Positions 1 to 11,385 of a stretch of DNA of 64,000 nucleotides are shown one piece after another (within the stretch, counting starts at the first letter, position 1; every line of letters begins with the position of its first letter). The notes beneath the pieces were generated by a model, which saw nothing but the letters and a program-made list of their open reading frames with translations, made no database searches and was not told the origin of the DNA. Position numbers and translations under genes: made by a program. Origin of the DNA: Hormiphora californensis (taxonomy: Eukaryota; Ctenophora; Tentaculata; Cydippida; Pleurobrachiidae); assembly GCA_020137815.1 (NCBI GenBank), contig CM035352.1, forward strand, positions 6,238,025-6,302,024, read 5' to 3'.

Positions 1-492
1 GTCCGCAAAGTTATCGGCGTCTAGGGCGAATCTCATCACGGCATCAGAGAGAAGGGATACCCCACTAACGAGGGAGCCACAAAACTTGATGCTGTCAATA
101 TGGGGCTTTATATGACCCTCTGGAGAGAGATCTAATACGTGTGTTGTCTCTTGGCATTGTAAGGGGTCTCCAAAGACATCTTCAACTATCCGATCAATTG
201 TTAGCTGATTCTCATGATTATCCCATCCTTGTTTTTCCATCTCCCGAAATAGAACGATCGCAGCATCCCAATGCCCTTTGACGTATTTTCTTCGTAATAG
301 TCGGGGATTTATCTCTCTCAATATGGATTCTTCCTCTTCTTGTGTTACAAAATCTGGTCGTAACACCAATCCTTTTTTAATATGCGTCTCAACAAGTGGT
401 GTAGATGCATAATACGTCAGAGTTTTAACGACGTTTAAGCTTCCACTTCTCAAAAGACGTCTTTTCCCGGTTTTTAGGATGCCATTTAGCAT
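1..492 (-). CDS. ALKBH7: ALKBH7-like mitochondrial dioxygenase, N-terminal part (runs off the window)
   Basis: An uninterrupted minus-strand frame runs from an ATG at 490-492 down to base 1, giving 164 codons with no stop. The peptide matches the ALKBH7 family in order: a basic, Ser/Thr-containing N-terminus (as expected of a mitochondrial targeting peptide), then LLRRKYVKGHWDAAI, then VLDLSPEGHIKPHIDSIKF followed by CGSLVSGVSLL. HxD in HIDS is the first part of the Fe(II)-binding HxD...H triad; the distal His and the 2-oxoglutarate-binding Arg lie beyond the window. ALKBH7 is an AlkB-family Fe(II)/2-oxoglutarate protein of the mitochondrial matrix, known for a role in programmed necrosis. 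No intron is visible in this part. The ATG is the most upstream in-frame one before the match begins. The family call is firm; function in this species is by inference. Confidence 0.88.
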   Translation of the reverse strand, partial: MLNGILKTGKRRLLRSGSLNVVKTLTYYASTPLVETHIKKGLVLRPDFVTQEEEESILREINPRLLRRKYVKGHWDAAIVLFREMEKQGWDNHENQLTIDRIVEDVFGDPLQCQETTHVLDLSPEGHIKPHIDSIKFCGSLVSGVSLLSDAVMRFALDADNFAD

Positions 493-1523
493 TTTCTGCG
501 AAGTTAGGAAAACGTTAAACGTTATTATAGTGGTCTGATTGTAAAGGTGCAAAATTGGTCAAAAGTATTGACTTAAAATCCATGGAGCCTACAAACTAAA
601 GTTTAGTTTGTTAGTTACTAAACTTCACAAACACAGAAGCTTAGCTTTGCTCGTAAAAATGTGCCTTTAATTTTTGTAAAAAATAGTCGATTTTCACGTT
701 CGAAAAGGGTTCGGGGTACCTGTGGTATGTTATTGGTCAGGGCTATGCTTGGATTTAAGGACTATCTATCATTTAGTTTACTCAAATTGGCCATGTAGTT
801 GTTCAATAACTACAGATCCCGTCAAGTATACTCGTTAAGGAGGCGTCAGTCGATCCAGTAAGTATTGAGTCCATAACCAACACAGTCAAACTACACCCCT
901 GCATAACCCTTCTGTAAGTTGTTAGTACAAAGTGCCGTATGGGGTAATAGAAATCCCCCCCCCCCAGTCTACCACAGTTCCAGATATCGCGGAGAGCTAA
1001 AATTTGGTGCAGCAACTCTATGAGACAAATAAATAACTTAACCAAAATTTCAGACCTCTAGCTCAAAGGTAGTTAGGTAGCCAACAGTTTCAAAACACCT
1101 TTTAAGACATTTTGGAGACATTGTACAGCTTACTTCATGAAACTTAATGATTTTACGCCAGAATTCAGTCATTTTTTAACCAATTTCGAAGATCTTGAGC
1201 TCATTAGAAAGTGTACGTCGATTTATTTCATAGAAGTAGGCTGTGGCAAACCTAGGCGGTGTCCAGTGTCTCCAGGAAACACTTTTTGTTGTGAGAAAAG
1301 GGAGAAAATTATAATTTTGGTCAAAAAATTGGAAATCTTGGCGATTCCTGACAAAAAACATATCGAAAAAAATTTCACGGCGCGGCTTAAGAACTTCTGT
1401 CTTGACAAAATTCGCGCGTTACATCAACTGCGACGTATGTTTTTGTGCGCGTGATGATATTTTTTCCTAATTCGAAAAATTCAAAAATGCGACATAAAGT
1501 CCTTTTTTTTCGACGGGCTGAGC
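493..1523. other. Gene-free upstream stretch
   Basis: This stretch lies upstream of ALKBH7 and ends at the first inverted-repeat element. It is AT-rich with one poly-C run near 953-965. Open frames of up to about 105 codons occur on both strands, but none has a recognisable domain, a paired splice structure or protein-like composition. I see no gene here. Confidence 0.5.
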
Positions 1524-1747
1524 TAAAGTCGGATTTTTTGAAACTGTCACCCCCCTGAGTTTTCAAATTTCTTTAAATGACCATAAGTCCGGTTCCTGAT
1601 GAGATAGAGACTTGAAATTTGGAGGTAATAAAGATCTTGCTAAGTTCTTCCGAACCTCCAAATTTCAAGTCTCTATCTTATCAGGAACTGGAGATATGAC
1701 AAATTTGTTATTTCAGGGGGGTGACAGTTTCAAAAAATCCGACTTTA
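1524..1747. mobile_element. TA-flanked MITE with long terminal inverted repeats
   Basis: The ends read TA-AAGTCGGATTTTTTGAA and, inverted, TTCAAAAAATCCGACTT-TA. The repeat continues inward through a GTCACCCC/GGGGTGAC segment and a second inner inverted pair (around 1600-1680). The flanking TA on both sides fits a Tc1/mariner-type target duplication. A second, shorter element with nearly the same ends is at 30278-30432, which supports a real family rather than a chance palindrome. No coding capacity. Confidence 0.65.
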
Positions 1748-2040
1748 GGGATCCCTAAAAAAGTTCAGTATTTACACAGAGTTTACACAGTCTTTACTCA
1801 GTCGTTACACCCAGAGCGGCGCGTGCTGCGCACAGTGGCTTTTTCCAAGAAAATATTGGATTGTGTGCTGCACAATTGACAAAATTGAGCGCTGCGGCGA
1901 AAAAAGTTTCCGAAAACGCTGCAAATCGAGTGCGAAAGACGCAGTCGTTACACCCAGAGCGGCGCGGGCGCTCTGGGTGTAACGACTGAGTAAAGACTGT
2001 GTAAACTCTGTGTAAATACTGAACTTTTTTAGGGATCCCT
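1747..2040. mobile_element. Inverted-repeat element, about 72-bp termini
   Basis: It starts and ends with AGGGATCCCTAAAAAAG in inverted orientation. The inverted arms (about 1747-1818 and 1970-2040) match almost perfectly and include ACACAGAGTTTACACAGTC and TCGTTACACCCAGAGCG. It abuts the TA-flanked MITE directly, with no clear target duplication, so it may be a separate insertion or part of a composite. No protein is encoded. Confidence 0.55.
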
Positions 2041-2358
2041 CTTGAACTTGGAATGCGCTGCAGGCTGCAGCCTGCAGCCCCCCCTCATGCGCACACCCCG
2101 GCAACGAGGGGCCTGCAGCGTATGCCAAAGCTTGAACTGAAAGCGATCGTGTCTGAGGCAGATGATCGTCTGAAACGGGCACTGGAGCTTAACTCTGAAC
2201 AGGGAATCCCTGTCAGGGATCTTCAAGCTGGTTATCAGCCAGACCACTCAATCACCTTGATCATGAGTTAAACTAGAGGGAATTTGTTGATGCTATTCGT
2301 CTGAGATACGGCTTTCATTTCTCGGATCTTCTAAATGTGGATGTGTGGCTGACAATAA

Positions 2359-2721
2359 CGCAGACCATGCCCTAATTGTAAAAGGCTGCCTACTACAATC
2401 AAACGGCAGATACTGGGACAAGGAGTAGTCTATGTTGGTTATATAGCGTGTAGGGTGGTGGATCGTGTGCGGGTTACTCAGTGTTATAATTGTCAGGACT
2501 TCCACCACACGCAAGATGTGTGTAACAGACGTCCAGTGTGTACCCACTGTTCTCAAGAACATTCTTCTAAAGACTGTATGGCAAAATCTAACGAAAGTTT
2601 CATTCCTAAATGTAATAACTGTTCTGTTGCGAAAAAGTCAGATGTTGCCCATGCTGCAAACAGTCGAGATTGTCCCTTGTATCTGTCTAAGTTCAATGAA
2701 GCTCGTTCAAAAAACCAGTAG
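2359..2721 (+). pseudogene. LINE ORF1 remnant with CCHC-type zinc knuckles
   Basis: The frame is open from 2359 to a TAG at 2719-2721. It contains CYNCQDFHHTQDVC, then CTHCSQEHSSKDC, then CNNC...DC, the linked Cys/His knuckles found in the nucleic-acid-binding ORF1 of Jockey/CR1 elements. The N-terminal part is missing or frameshifted: a neighbouring frame (about 2350-2425) looks like its continuation before a stop, so I call the ORF degraded. It ends with the codons AAA AAC CAG TAG, where AAA AAC is the end of a canonical A AAA AAC slippery heptamer at 2709-2715. ORF2 is in the -1 frame and overlaps this end. Confidence 0.7.
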
Positions 2722-5669
2722 GGTTAAAACTGGCCACTGTTAACTGTTTCTCGTTGCGTAACAAGTTGTTAGATGTTTTATTGAGTATTTCTGACAGTGA
2801 TATTGATGCAGTGTGTTTAAGCGAGACGTGGTTACACTTAGATGAGAGTGCTATTGAGAGAGAGACTAGAGAGCATGGCTACAAGTTGGTCAGCAGGCCG
2901 CGTGGCTCTAGAGGAGGTGGTGTCGCCATCCTCATGAGGAAATCCTTCCACCATGTTCAGGTAAAGCACTCATTTTCATCATTCGAGTGTGTGGAAACTC
3001 TCATCACTCAAAAGAGTTCCAATCCTACAGCTCAGGGACCCAGGTTCCAACCCCTCCGTCTTCTTGGCATCTATCGCCCTCCATCCAGCCCTATTTCTAC
3101 CTTCTTCGATGAATTCGAATCGTTGCTCCATGACCTTTCGGAACGGCCTGGAGAGGTGGTTATTTCAGGTGATTTCAACATACATGTGCAAGATACCAGT
3201 TCCGGATCAACTAAAACCTTTCTCGGGCTTCTCGATGACCATCATTTTCGTCAATTTGTTTCGGAACCTACGCATATAGCGGGTGGTACACTGGATTTGG
3301 TCCTTGCCAAGACCTTACCTGGTACTTCTCCTATCTCCAATATACATGTGGATATGATTCCTGCTGTACCTGATCATGCCCTGGTGTCATTCACCCTAGA
3401 AAATGGAGTTACAGTCCAACGGAAGAAGTTTGTCTCGGTTAAGAAAAGAGACATGAAATCACTGGATATTGACCAGCTAATATTCTCAATCCTACAGTCC
3501 CCGCTCTGTGACATAGAAAACTTTCCCTCGGAGGTGGAGGAACTTATTGAACTGTATGATGAGATGTTGGCTGAGTTTCTCGATGAACTCGCCCCGGTCA
3601 CTGAGATGATTGTCCCCGAAGATCCAGGCCCCAAGTGGTATAACACTGATTGTCAAGCTGCTAAACGTCGTAGGAGGAAAGCTGAACGACAGTATCTGGC
3701 CACGCTGTTGAAATCTGTGTGTCCTGAAAAACTGTGGGACAGTCTCCGAACTAAACGTGACGAGGCTAAAGCAGCAACCAAGTTTATCGTTGGAGTTAGG
3801 AGTGGATATTATCGGGAGAAGCTTGATGAAGCCGATGGTGATATGCAGAAGTCTTACAGAATCATGAATGGTCTGCTGGGAAAGGATGGAAATTCATCAG
3901 TACTTCCTGAATACACGGATCTTGACGAACTATGCCAGAGATTCATTGAATTCTTCCAAGAAAAAATCAACAAGATCTACACAGAAATTGAAGCAATGCG
4001 TACTGACACCGAGGAAGTTTCTGGTCTTGAGGATGAAAATAGCCTGCCTAAGTTTGACTCTTTCAGACCTGTAACCAGTGATGAGCTGGTGAAGATCATT
4101 CGTTCAATGAATTATAAAATCTGTGACCTCGATCCCATTCCTTCTAAGCTCGTTGGAACCTGTATACACGAGCTGATCCCCATCATTAAAGCAATTGTCA
4201 ACGGTAGTCTGGTCAACGGAGTATTTCCTTCTGTCCTCAAGAAAGCAGTTATCCGGCCGGTGTACAAGGGGAAAGGGTTGGACAGCAACGATGTTGGAAG
4301 CTACAGGCCTATATCTAACCTCAGCTTCATCTCTAAAATCATCGAAAAGTGCGTTTCTTTACAATTGACAGAACACCTGGAAGAACACGAGCTGTTTGCT
4401 ACAGTGCAGTCTGCCTACAGAAAAAAACACTCATGTGAAATGGCTACCCTGAAGATCTTTAATGATCTACTCGTGATGACTGACAAGAAAAGTAAGGCAG
4501 TACTCCTTCTACTCGATCTCTCTGCTGCCTTTGATACTGTTCCTCATACAATCCTTCTTCGTCGCCTGCAGCACATGTATGGTGTCAGTGGAACAGCTCT
4601 CAAATGGTTCTCTTCTTATCTCGAAGGAAGGAAAGCTGTTGTCAAAATAGGTGATTCACAGTCTGCTGAAGTAAGTGTATACATTGGAGTGCCCCAGGGA
4701 TCCATCTTGGGGCCCCTTATGTTTATTCTGTTCACGAAAGACCTCGAGAAAATTGCGGCCAAACATGGGATGAGGATTCACCTTTACGCAGACGACTCGC
4801 AGCTATATGTGAAGTTTACCAACAACAACTGGACACAAAATGAAGATCAGCTTCGACAATGTTTCTCAGAAATCGAGCAATGGATGGCATCGAGTTATTT
4901 GAAACTCAACCCCTCCAAAACAGAACTACTGTTTATATCATCGCGGACTGACAAAACTACAAATCCCATCGCTCATGATGAGTCTTTCTCTCTGCGTAGA
5001 TCTGATCAACCGGCAACGTACATCAGTCCCTCGGAACAGGCAAGGAATCTAGGAGTTATATTTGATGAAAGGCTCACCATGAAAGCCCATATCTCCAAGG
5101 TAGTCAGGGACTGCAACATGACCTTACACAACCTGAGGCGCATCGGCGACAAACTGTCAAAGAAAAACAAAGTCCAGCTGGTTCACTCCCTTATTCACTC
5201 TCGCATAGACTACTGCAATGGCCTACTGATTGGAGCTGATAAGAGTGACATCACCCGCCTTCAAAAAGTGCAGAATGCAGCGACAAGATTCATCTTTGGA
5301 AGGTGGCAATGGAGAGGAGTAACAGAACTGAGAAAGCAGCTGCACTTTCTTCCTGTCACAGCGAGAATTGACTACAAGATCTGTCTTATGGTTTTCAAGT
5401 GCATCAACAATCTAGCACCACCCTACCTACAGAGTCTAATACAAAGGCGGCAACTAAAGTGCAAATCACTGAGACATGATGATGATCCAACACTTCTCCA
5501 AAAAGACTTCTCCACTAAGTATAAGACTTCTCAGCGTGCTTTCCAGGTAGCAGGACCGAGACTGTGGAATGTCCTGCCTCAAACAATTCGAAGCTGCACA
5601 GATGAGTCACTCTTCAAATCGAAGCTGAAGACGCACCTCTTTGACAAGTCATACGGTCCTGCTGGCTGA
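2715..5669 (+). CDS. LINE ORF2: apurinic-type endonuclease plus reverse transcriptase
   Basis: The frame is intact over about 980 codons. The N-terminal third is an exonuclease/endonuclease/phosphatase-type domain: LCSETW-like motif CLSETW, GGVAIL, GDFNIHV, TLDLVLA and PDHALVSF. The reverse transcriptase follows in order: RPISNLSFISKIIEK, LLDLSAAFDTVPH, GVPQGSILGPLMF and the catalytic YADDSQLY (YADD box), then a thumb/C-terminal part. The catalytic Asp pair and endonuclease residues are present, so the ORF could be functional. No ATG lies near the start of the homologous region (LATVNCFSLRNKL); the frame continues upstream into ORF1, so translation probably depends on reinitiation or on a -1 frameshift at 2709-2715. 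Family: CR1/L2/Jockey group; a finer clade needs a tree. Confidence 0.88.
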   Translation, partial: PVGLKLATVNCFSLRNKLLDVLLSISDSDIDAVCLSETWLHLDESAIERETREHGYKLVSRPRGSRGGGVAILMRKSFHHVQVKHSFSSFECVETLITQKSSNPTAQGPRFQPLRLLGIYRPPSSPISTFFDEFESLLHDLSERPGEVVISGDFNIHVQDTSSGSTKTFLGLLDDHHFRQFVSEPTHIAGGTLDLVLAKTLPGTSPISNIHVDMIPAVPDHALVSFTLENGVTVQRKKFVSVKKRDMKSLDIDQLIFSILQSPLCDIENFPSEVEELIELYDEMLAEFLDELAPVTEMIVPEDPGPKWYNTDCQAAKRRRRKAERQYLATLLKSVCPEKLWDSLRTKRDEAKAATKFIVGVRSGYYREKLDEADGDMQKSYRIMNGLLGKDGNSSVLPEYTDLDELCQRFIEFFQEKINKIYTEIEAMRTDTEEVSGLEDENSLPKFDSFRPVTSDELVKIIRSMNYKICDLDPIPSKLVGTCIHELIPIIKAIVNGSLVNGVFPSVLKKAVIRPVYKGKGLDSNDVGSYRPISNLSFISKIIEKCVSLQLTEHLEEHELFATVQSAYRKKHSCEMATLKIFNDLLVMTDKKSKAVLLLLDLSAAFDTVPHTILLRRLQHMYGVSGTALKWFSSYLEGRKAVVKIGDSQSAEVSVYIGVPQGSILGPLMFILFTKDLEKIAAKHGMRIHLYADDSQLYVKFTNNNWTQNEDQLRQCFSEIEQWMASSYLKLNPSKTELLFISSRTDKTTNPIAHDESFSLRRSDQPATYISPSEQARNLGVIFDERLTMKAHISKVVRDCNMTLHNLRRIGDKLSKKNKVQLVHSLIHSRIDYCNGLLIGADKSDITRLQKVQNAATRFIFGRWQWRGVTELRKQLHFLPVTARIDYKICLMVFKCINNLAPPYLQSLIQRRQLKCKSLRHDDDPTLLQKDFSTKYKTSQRAFQVAGPRLWNVLPQTIRSCTDESLFKSKLKTHLFDKSYGPAG

Positions 5670-6189
5670 TTTGTGGCTTTGTTAGTAGAGATCTGTCTAG
5701 TCATTGTCTGTCTTGTTTTACGTGTCTTGTTCTGTTCTGAGTTCCGAGTCTAGCCCCTTTTTATACTGAGTGCAGTGATTTTTTAACATATATTTTTAAC
5801 CAAGTAATCGTATAGCTTATCTACACCGTTATCTACTGTATTAACTATTAATCATTAATCTACTCTTTTTTATGATTGGAATTCTAAATTCTTCTTTTAA
5901 TTATATCTATTTTAATTAACTTATTCATACAGTCCCTCAGTGTGTACCCACTTTTATCTATCTACTGTTTCTGTATGGACTGCCGCATAAGAAGGCTGGC
6001 TTAAGAGCTCTGGCGTTTTAATTATGAGTTTTTTCTCTCTGTTTTTTGCGTTTATCTCTTAGCTATATTGAGTCAATTTGCGGGGTATCAAATGTAACAA
6101 TTGAATTGAATTGAATTGAAAAGTCCGTGAATCCCCAATCTACGTTTATTAAGAATTACAAAATGCATGTCATAGTATTAGTATAACAA

Positions 6190-6640
6190 AATACCTGATA
6201 CTAGATCCAAAAACCAAACAAGTTTGGTGGATAACCGGGGCCGCAGAATAGAAATTAAAAAACGTGCTGTTAAATTCGCGTTTCCATGATAGTCAGCCAT
6301 TCTTTCAAAACACACTATGATTCTGTAAAACAGACTCTGAAACGACCCACTGTGTGCTGTACATTATGTGTGATATTTGTGGAACTGTATGTATGAAAAT
6401 GTGGAAAATAAATTAATGATGATAATATTTTGATCATTGCAATAGTTTTCCTGGCGTATAGTTTGAAAATGTTGCTGGTCCTGATCATGGAATCGCGAAT
6501 TTAACAGCACCCCAGGCTCCGAAAGTTCATGTATCAAAACTTTCGCACGTTTTTTGATTTCTATTCTGCGGCCCCGGCAATCCACCAAACTTGTTTGGTT
6601 TATGGATCTAGTTATATCAAGTATCAAGTATATTTTATAG
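6190..6640. mobile_element. Fold-back element upstream of OLA1
   Basis: Inverted arms at about 6195-6285 and 6488-6625 share CTAGATCC, CCAAACAAGTTTGGTGGAT, GGGGCCGCAGAATAGAAAT and GTGCTGTTAAATTCGCG. Between them is unique sequence with a TGATAATATTTTGATCATT palindrome. It ends about 90 bp before the OLA1 start codon, so it forms part of that promoter region. No target duplication is clear and no protein is encoded. Confidence 0.55.
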
Positions 6641-6726
6641 ACTGCGTTTTAAGGTTCTTCTCCTACTCAATACCCCAATACCCCAATACCCCAATATCTC
6701 CTCCCCAATAACTCCTTGTTATAGAG

Positions 6727-9700
6727 ATGCCTCCTAAGAAGAAGGATGTTGCTGAGGAGAAAAGTCCTCTTTTCCTGGGACGATTCGGTACCTCCCTGAA
6801 AATTGGTATTGTTGGTGTTCCTAACGTTGGCAAGAGCACATTCTTCAATTGTCTTTGCAAACAGGTGAGAGAGATAGAGGGAGGGAGAGAGAGAGAAAGA
6901 GAAAGATAGACTATAGACTGTACTGAGAGAGATAGAGAAAGAAATACAGTGGGGAAGAAATCAAGAAAGTATTACCAGATTTCCAAGATCTATAGTATAT
7001 GATACATTACCCTTTTCAGAGTATTCCAGCTGAAAACTTCCCCTTCTGTACTATCGACCCTAACGAGAGCAGAGTTGAGGTTCCCGATGCCAGGTTTGAT
7101 TGGTTGTGTAACCACTTCGGACCCCCATCCAAGGTTCCTGCATATCTGAGTGTAGTGGATATTGCCGGTCTGGTCAGGGGCGCTAGCGAGGTAATTAGGG
7201 GAATCTTTAAATCGGCTGAAAATATTGTGATGTGTGTTCATTTCTATTTTATCGAGCTACTTTGACTACAAATGTCTCCATCCCTCACCAATAATTCTTC
7301 TTGCAGGGTGAAGGTCTGGGTAACGCCTTTCTGTCCCATATTTCCGCCTGTGATGCCATCTTCAGTATGATGCGAGTATTTGATGATCCTGATGTTACTC
7401 ACGTTGATGGAGATGTAAGTAAATAAACTGTGTGAGAGGGACTGTGTGAGAAGGACATCAAATTAACAAGTGTTTACACTTTTCACGTTCGAATCAGCCC
7501 AAAATTTTTCTCCGTGTGGCTTACCAAACAGCCGTTTACACTTCTTTCTCCACTCGCAGGTAGACCCAATTAGAGACACGGAAACTATATTCGCCGAACT
7601 GCGTCTAAAGGACATTGAGTATTTGACTAACAATATTGAAAAAGTGGGCAAGGTTGTGGCTCGAATGGGAGACAAAGACAAAGTTGCAAAGAACGAGTAC
7701 GAGACAATGTTAAAGGTATGTATGAAGGATACATTATGTATCCTAGTATAACTTACATTGTAAAATTTTGAGATATAATATAATTCTTTAGGTAGCACTG
7801 CTTGTACAACTTATAACACTGGGCAGTGTTATAAGTGAAAACTTATAACACTGGGCAGTGTTATAAGTGAAAACTTATAACACTGCCCAGTTATACATGA
7901 AAACTTATAACACTGCTGTACTTCGAACTCCACTGTTTCTGTCACGTTTAAAAACCGTTAGAAAGATAAACGTGTACGAACTCCCTCTCTCTCTTTCTTT
8001 ATGTCACACTCTCACGCCGTTGCAGCATCGAAATCAAGATAACAGTTACGAACTCCCGGACCCACACATTCTTTATCTCTCACTCTCACTAATCTCTCAC
8101 TCTCTTTACCTATCTCAGGCGTTATCTTATCTTATACTGATTTCTCTGCCTGCTACCTTATCATGAATTTGTTCTATTGTTACGCCCTATGCTAAAGTGT
8201 CTCTCACTCTTGTTTAAAAAATTTTACAATGCAATTTTATTATGCCTGTTTTCGTTGTACCTGACGTCAACAATAATGTCCCAGATTCGTACACTTTTAG
8301 ACCTCGCAGGCTCGGTCAAAAAGTAAAACTACATCACTCGCAGGCTCGTGAGGTAGTCAAACTTAGTGGCACTCGCAGGCTCGTGCACTAAAGTACAAGA
8401 ATCTGCCTCGACCTGTGGTCTCGGATCATTATTGTTGCACTTATAACACTCGACCTTCGGTCTCGTGTTATAAGTTTTCAGGTACAACTTATAGGCATAA
8501 TAAAATCCTACAGAATATATGGCATATTGCATTGGTGGTACAACATTTTGAATATGTATATGCACAGGGGGTCGGGATGTGGCGTCTTACCTGCTGTTTA
8601 GCGTAGGGCGCGCCACCGAACGGTCCACCATGTATCGCGTTTCAGTTGTCACCACTGCGCCCGCGCGCGCACCAACTCAACAGTTTACACATCAAGTTCG
8701 AACGATTTGCATGAACTTGAACTTTGAAGTGAGTCATGCACATTGATTGAAGCATGAATTTCCCAGGCTAATTATCGACCCATTTTCAGGCGAAGGCATT
8801 GTTAGAGGAGGGTAAGGATGTAAGGAAGTGTGATTGGGCAAATAAGGAAATTGAGGCACTAAACAAACATCTTCTTTTGACCAGCAAACCAGTCATCTAC
8901 CTCATCAACATGAGTGAGAAGGATTACTGCAAAAAGAAGAACAAGTGGCTCCTAAAGATCAAACAGGTTTGTACCAGATCGTTTGTTTAGGAGCTCTAAA
9001 CTATCCCTCCTTTCTCCTACTACACGATCCCCTCTCCCTCAGTATTTGGACGAGAACGACCCTGGTGCTGTTATGATCCCGTTCTCTGGAGCTTTGGAAC
9101 AGGTCCTTTTGGATGAACCAGAGAATGCCAAGGCTTACCTGGAAGAGAGAAAGACAACTAGTGCCCTGAGCAAGATTATCACCACTGGTTTTAAAGCCCT
9201 GGGTCTCCAGTACTTCTTTACTGTCGGAGCAGATGAGGTTAGTACGATAGCCACTTTTCTACTGTCTGACCTGTATGGAGGCGCCATACCCCATTTGATT
9301 CTCAGTGCGCTCAGATGGGTCGCGGCGCCAGACAGTGTCTGACCGAGGCCGTTTTTTATTGTGTACTAGGTCAGGGCATAGCAGGGCGTGGCTGGTTTCT
9401 TCCCTTGTCAGATTAACCAGTTAGAAACTAATGGCTTTTTTTCCCTTTTTTTCGACGTCAGCGCTGCTATTTCTCGAACCATGTTGCAGTCCGACTATTG
9501 GATGTGACAACTGACTAATGGCTTCTATCTCAGGTTAGAGCATGGACTATCCCACGACACACTAAAGCTCCCCAAGCTGCTGGAAAGATCCACACAGATA
9601 TGGAGCGAGGATTTATCAAAGCAGAGGTTTACTTGTATGATGATATAGTGGAACATAAGACTGAGGGTGCCGTCAAGGCTGCTGGTAAGTCATCAAGTAC

Positions 9701-9992
9701 AATAGTCGTGCGGGTTGGTGGCAAAGACACCGTGCGCGCCAGGTGTCTATATGTCACCAACCGTGTGGGGTGACGTACGGAACCACGAACTGCGAGCAAG
9801 GGATTCAGTAGCCTGGTGACCAGTTTCCAGATGCTCCGTTTCTCCTTATTAAAAGAAAGAGATATCCCCCAGAGAAATAACAACACCACTATTTCCACAG
9901 GTCGGTACCGAATGGAGGGGAAGAATTATGAGATGCAGGATGGAGATATCGTCAATATCAAATTCAACGTGACTGATGTCAAGAAGAAATAG
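6727..9992 (+). CDS. OLA1: Obg-like ATPase 1 (YchF/OLA1 family), complete, 8 exons
   Basis: Exons: 6727-6864, 7020-7190, 7307-7414, 7560-7715, 8790-8966, 9043-9237, 9534-9684, 9901-9992. All junctions are GT-AG and in phase, giving 395 residues (human OLA1 has 396). It begins [12 protein letters not shown], then [20 protein letters not shown] (P-loop, about residues 18-37), switch [16 protein letters not shown] (G3) and NMSEKD in place of NKxD (G4), which is the YchF/OLA1 hallmark associated with ATP preference. A TGS domain occupies the C-terminus ([20 protein letters not shown]). Cytosolic ATPase linked to translation and stress responses. Intron 4 holds palindromic repeats; the last intron is a plain 216 bp. 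The start is the only ATG that fits the conserved N-terminus. Very secure. Confidence 0.97.
7800..8510. repeat. Palindromic repeats in OLA1 intron 4
   Basis: Between 7805 and 7915 the hairpin-forming motif CTTATAACACTGGGCAGTG recurs in both orientations, joined by short AAAA spacers. A related hairpin with a different loop is at 8439-8477 (ACTTATAACACTCGACC and its inverse). A further inverted pair around 8233-8255 and 8480-8508 (ATTTTATTATGCCTG and its inverse) brackets part of the intron, as a decayed fold-back element would. None interrupts the splice sites. Confidence 0.5.
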
Positions 9993-10722
9993 ACACTGCA
10001 TCTCTCTCAGGGGATCATTTTTCATTTTTTAAACGTCTTATTTGATGGAGCCTTTTCTCAAGAAACTACTGTGTTTTTCATTCACTGGTTACAGAACTGC
10101 AGACAACTCTCGATTTGCCGGATTATAGTCCCAACCGGATGGTAAAATCTCCCTAATAATCCATTATACTATACTAGAATAATAGATGATTAGGGAAATT
10201 TATAGACCCTCTATAGATCGGTCTACTGTGTAGATATCAAGTCATTTGTCCAAAAATTAAACGCCGACCCAATCTGAGCGCCAAACACGTCTCCTACTAT
10301 TCCATGCAGCGAATCAAGAGTTGTCTGTAGGATGAATAATCAAAGTAAAACTCGGATCTAAAAACGGCAAAACTCAAAGTTAAATTTACATGTGTACACT
10401 TTCACAGAATTACTTTCAGTCTTGGGTGGCCCTGAAACAGACATCGGGTCGATTCAGACCTTCAGAGTTCTCTCTAGCAGTTCTTCTCAGTCTCATGCTA
10501 CCGCTGCAACTCCCCTACTACGAATACAAATGGTATCGTAGCAGTCTAGTTCAGTACTGTAGTATCTCCTCACAACACACAATAGTAACATAACCAGAGA
10601 TATGATAACTAACACCCTGAAACATTATGAAAATGCAAAAATTGTTCAGATGGGCGGTGTCTATGCAGTCTCAAATTTAAATTGTAACAAACTCGATTTA
10701 GTTAGGTAATTAATGAAAATAT

Positions 10723-10831
10723 CAGGAACCGACCGAATCTGGAAATACTGGTCCCTGATTGGCTGATAACCAGTCACGTGACCTAAATAACGAGTTTTGA
10801 TTGGTTGTTTACTTGTTTCGGTCGGTTCCTA
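10723..10831 (+). mobile_element. 109-bp hAT-type MITE, copy 1 (3' of OLA1)
   Basis: Terminal inverted repeats CAGGAACCGACC and GGTCGGTTCCT(A) are flanked by an exact 8-bp target duplication, GAAAATAT (10715-10722 and 10832-10839). The interior carries two ATTGG (CCAAT-box) sites, TGATAA, GTCACGTGAC and TTGTTTAC. The 8-bp duplication and terminal CA..(T)G suggest mobilisation by a hAT transposase; no transposase is encoded. Confidence 0.85.
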
Positions 10832-11127
10832 GAAAATATTAACTCACGCTACTGCGACGGTCAATTGGAAGGAATCAATTGAACTCAGATTGGATTGTTG
10901 TTAGACCAACGTGTCACAAGATAACACACACTCAATGTTAATCAAAATGAAGAATGAGATACTTCACTACTCAAATTCAATATAGCAGTTCTTACTTCTT
11001 CTTACAAAACTAAATCATTGAGCTTGACTGGGTGACGAGGTACAATAATCATTTTGTGTGAAGCACCATTAGCCAATTACACCCGTGTGCAGGCAGAAAA
11101 GCGCACGTAATTGTAATTTTCTCTATG

Positions 11128-11251
<124 letters not shown>

Positions 11252-11385
11252 CTAGAAGTATGGTGAAGTTGAACAATAATAATTGTTTCCTCTCACCCAA
11301 TCTCTTTCTCAAAATAAATTTCCCAGCGTAGATATTTAATCAACGGTACGAAAATCTAGAATGAGTCCATGATATTGATACCCCA

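Larger units (their letters stand above)
2041..6121 (+). mobile_element. CR1/L2/Jockey-type non-LTR retrotransposon, nearly full length
   Basis: The unit comprises a zinc-knuckle ORF1 remnant, an intact endonuclease-reverse transcriptase ORF2 and a 3' UTR of about 450 bp that ends in a short (TTGAA)n microsatellite tail, as is usual for CR1/L2-type LINEs. There is no poly-A tail and no LTR. The 3' end is fixed by comparison with the truncated copy at 29656-30231, which ends in the same repeat. The 5' boundary is not resolved: I set it at the end of the preceding inverted-repeat element. No target duplication could be read. Confidence 0.8.

Noticed and set aside
1137-1454. 105-codon frame upstream of the first MITE
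   Set aside because: No motif, three overlapping frames on the other strand, and no splice or promoter context.
2053-2271. 72-codon frame upstream of the LINE ORF1
   Set aside because: Low complexity at its start, no domain, and probably LINE 5' UTR or a degraded ORF1 start.
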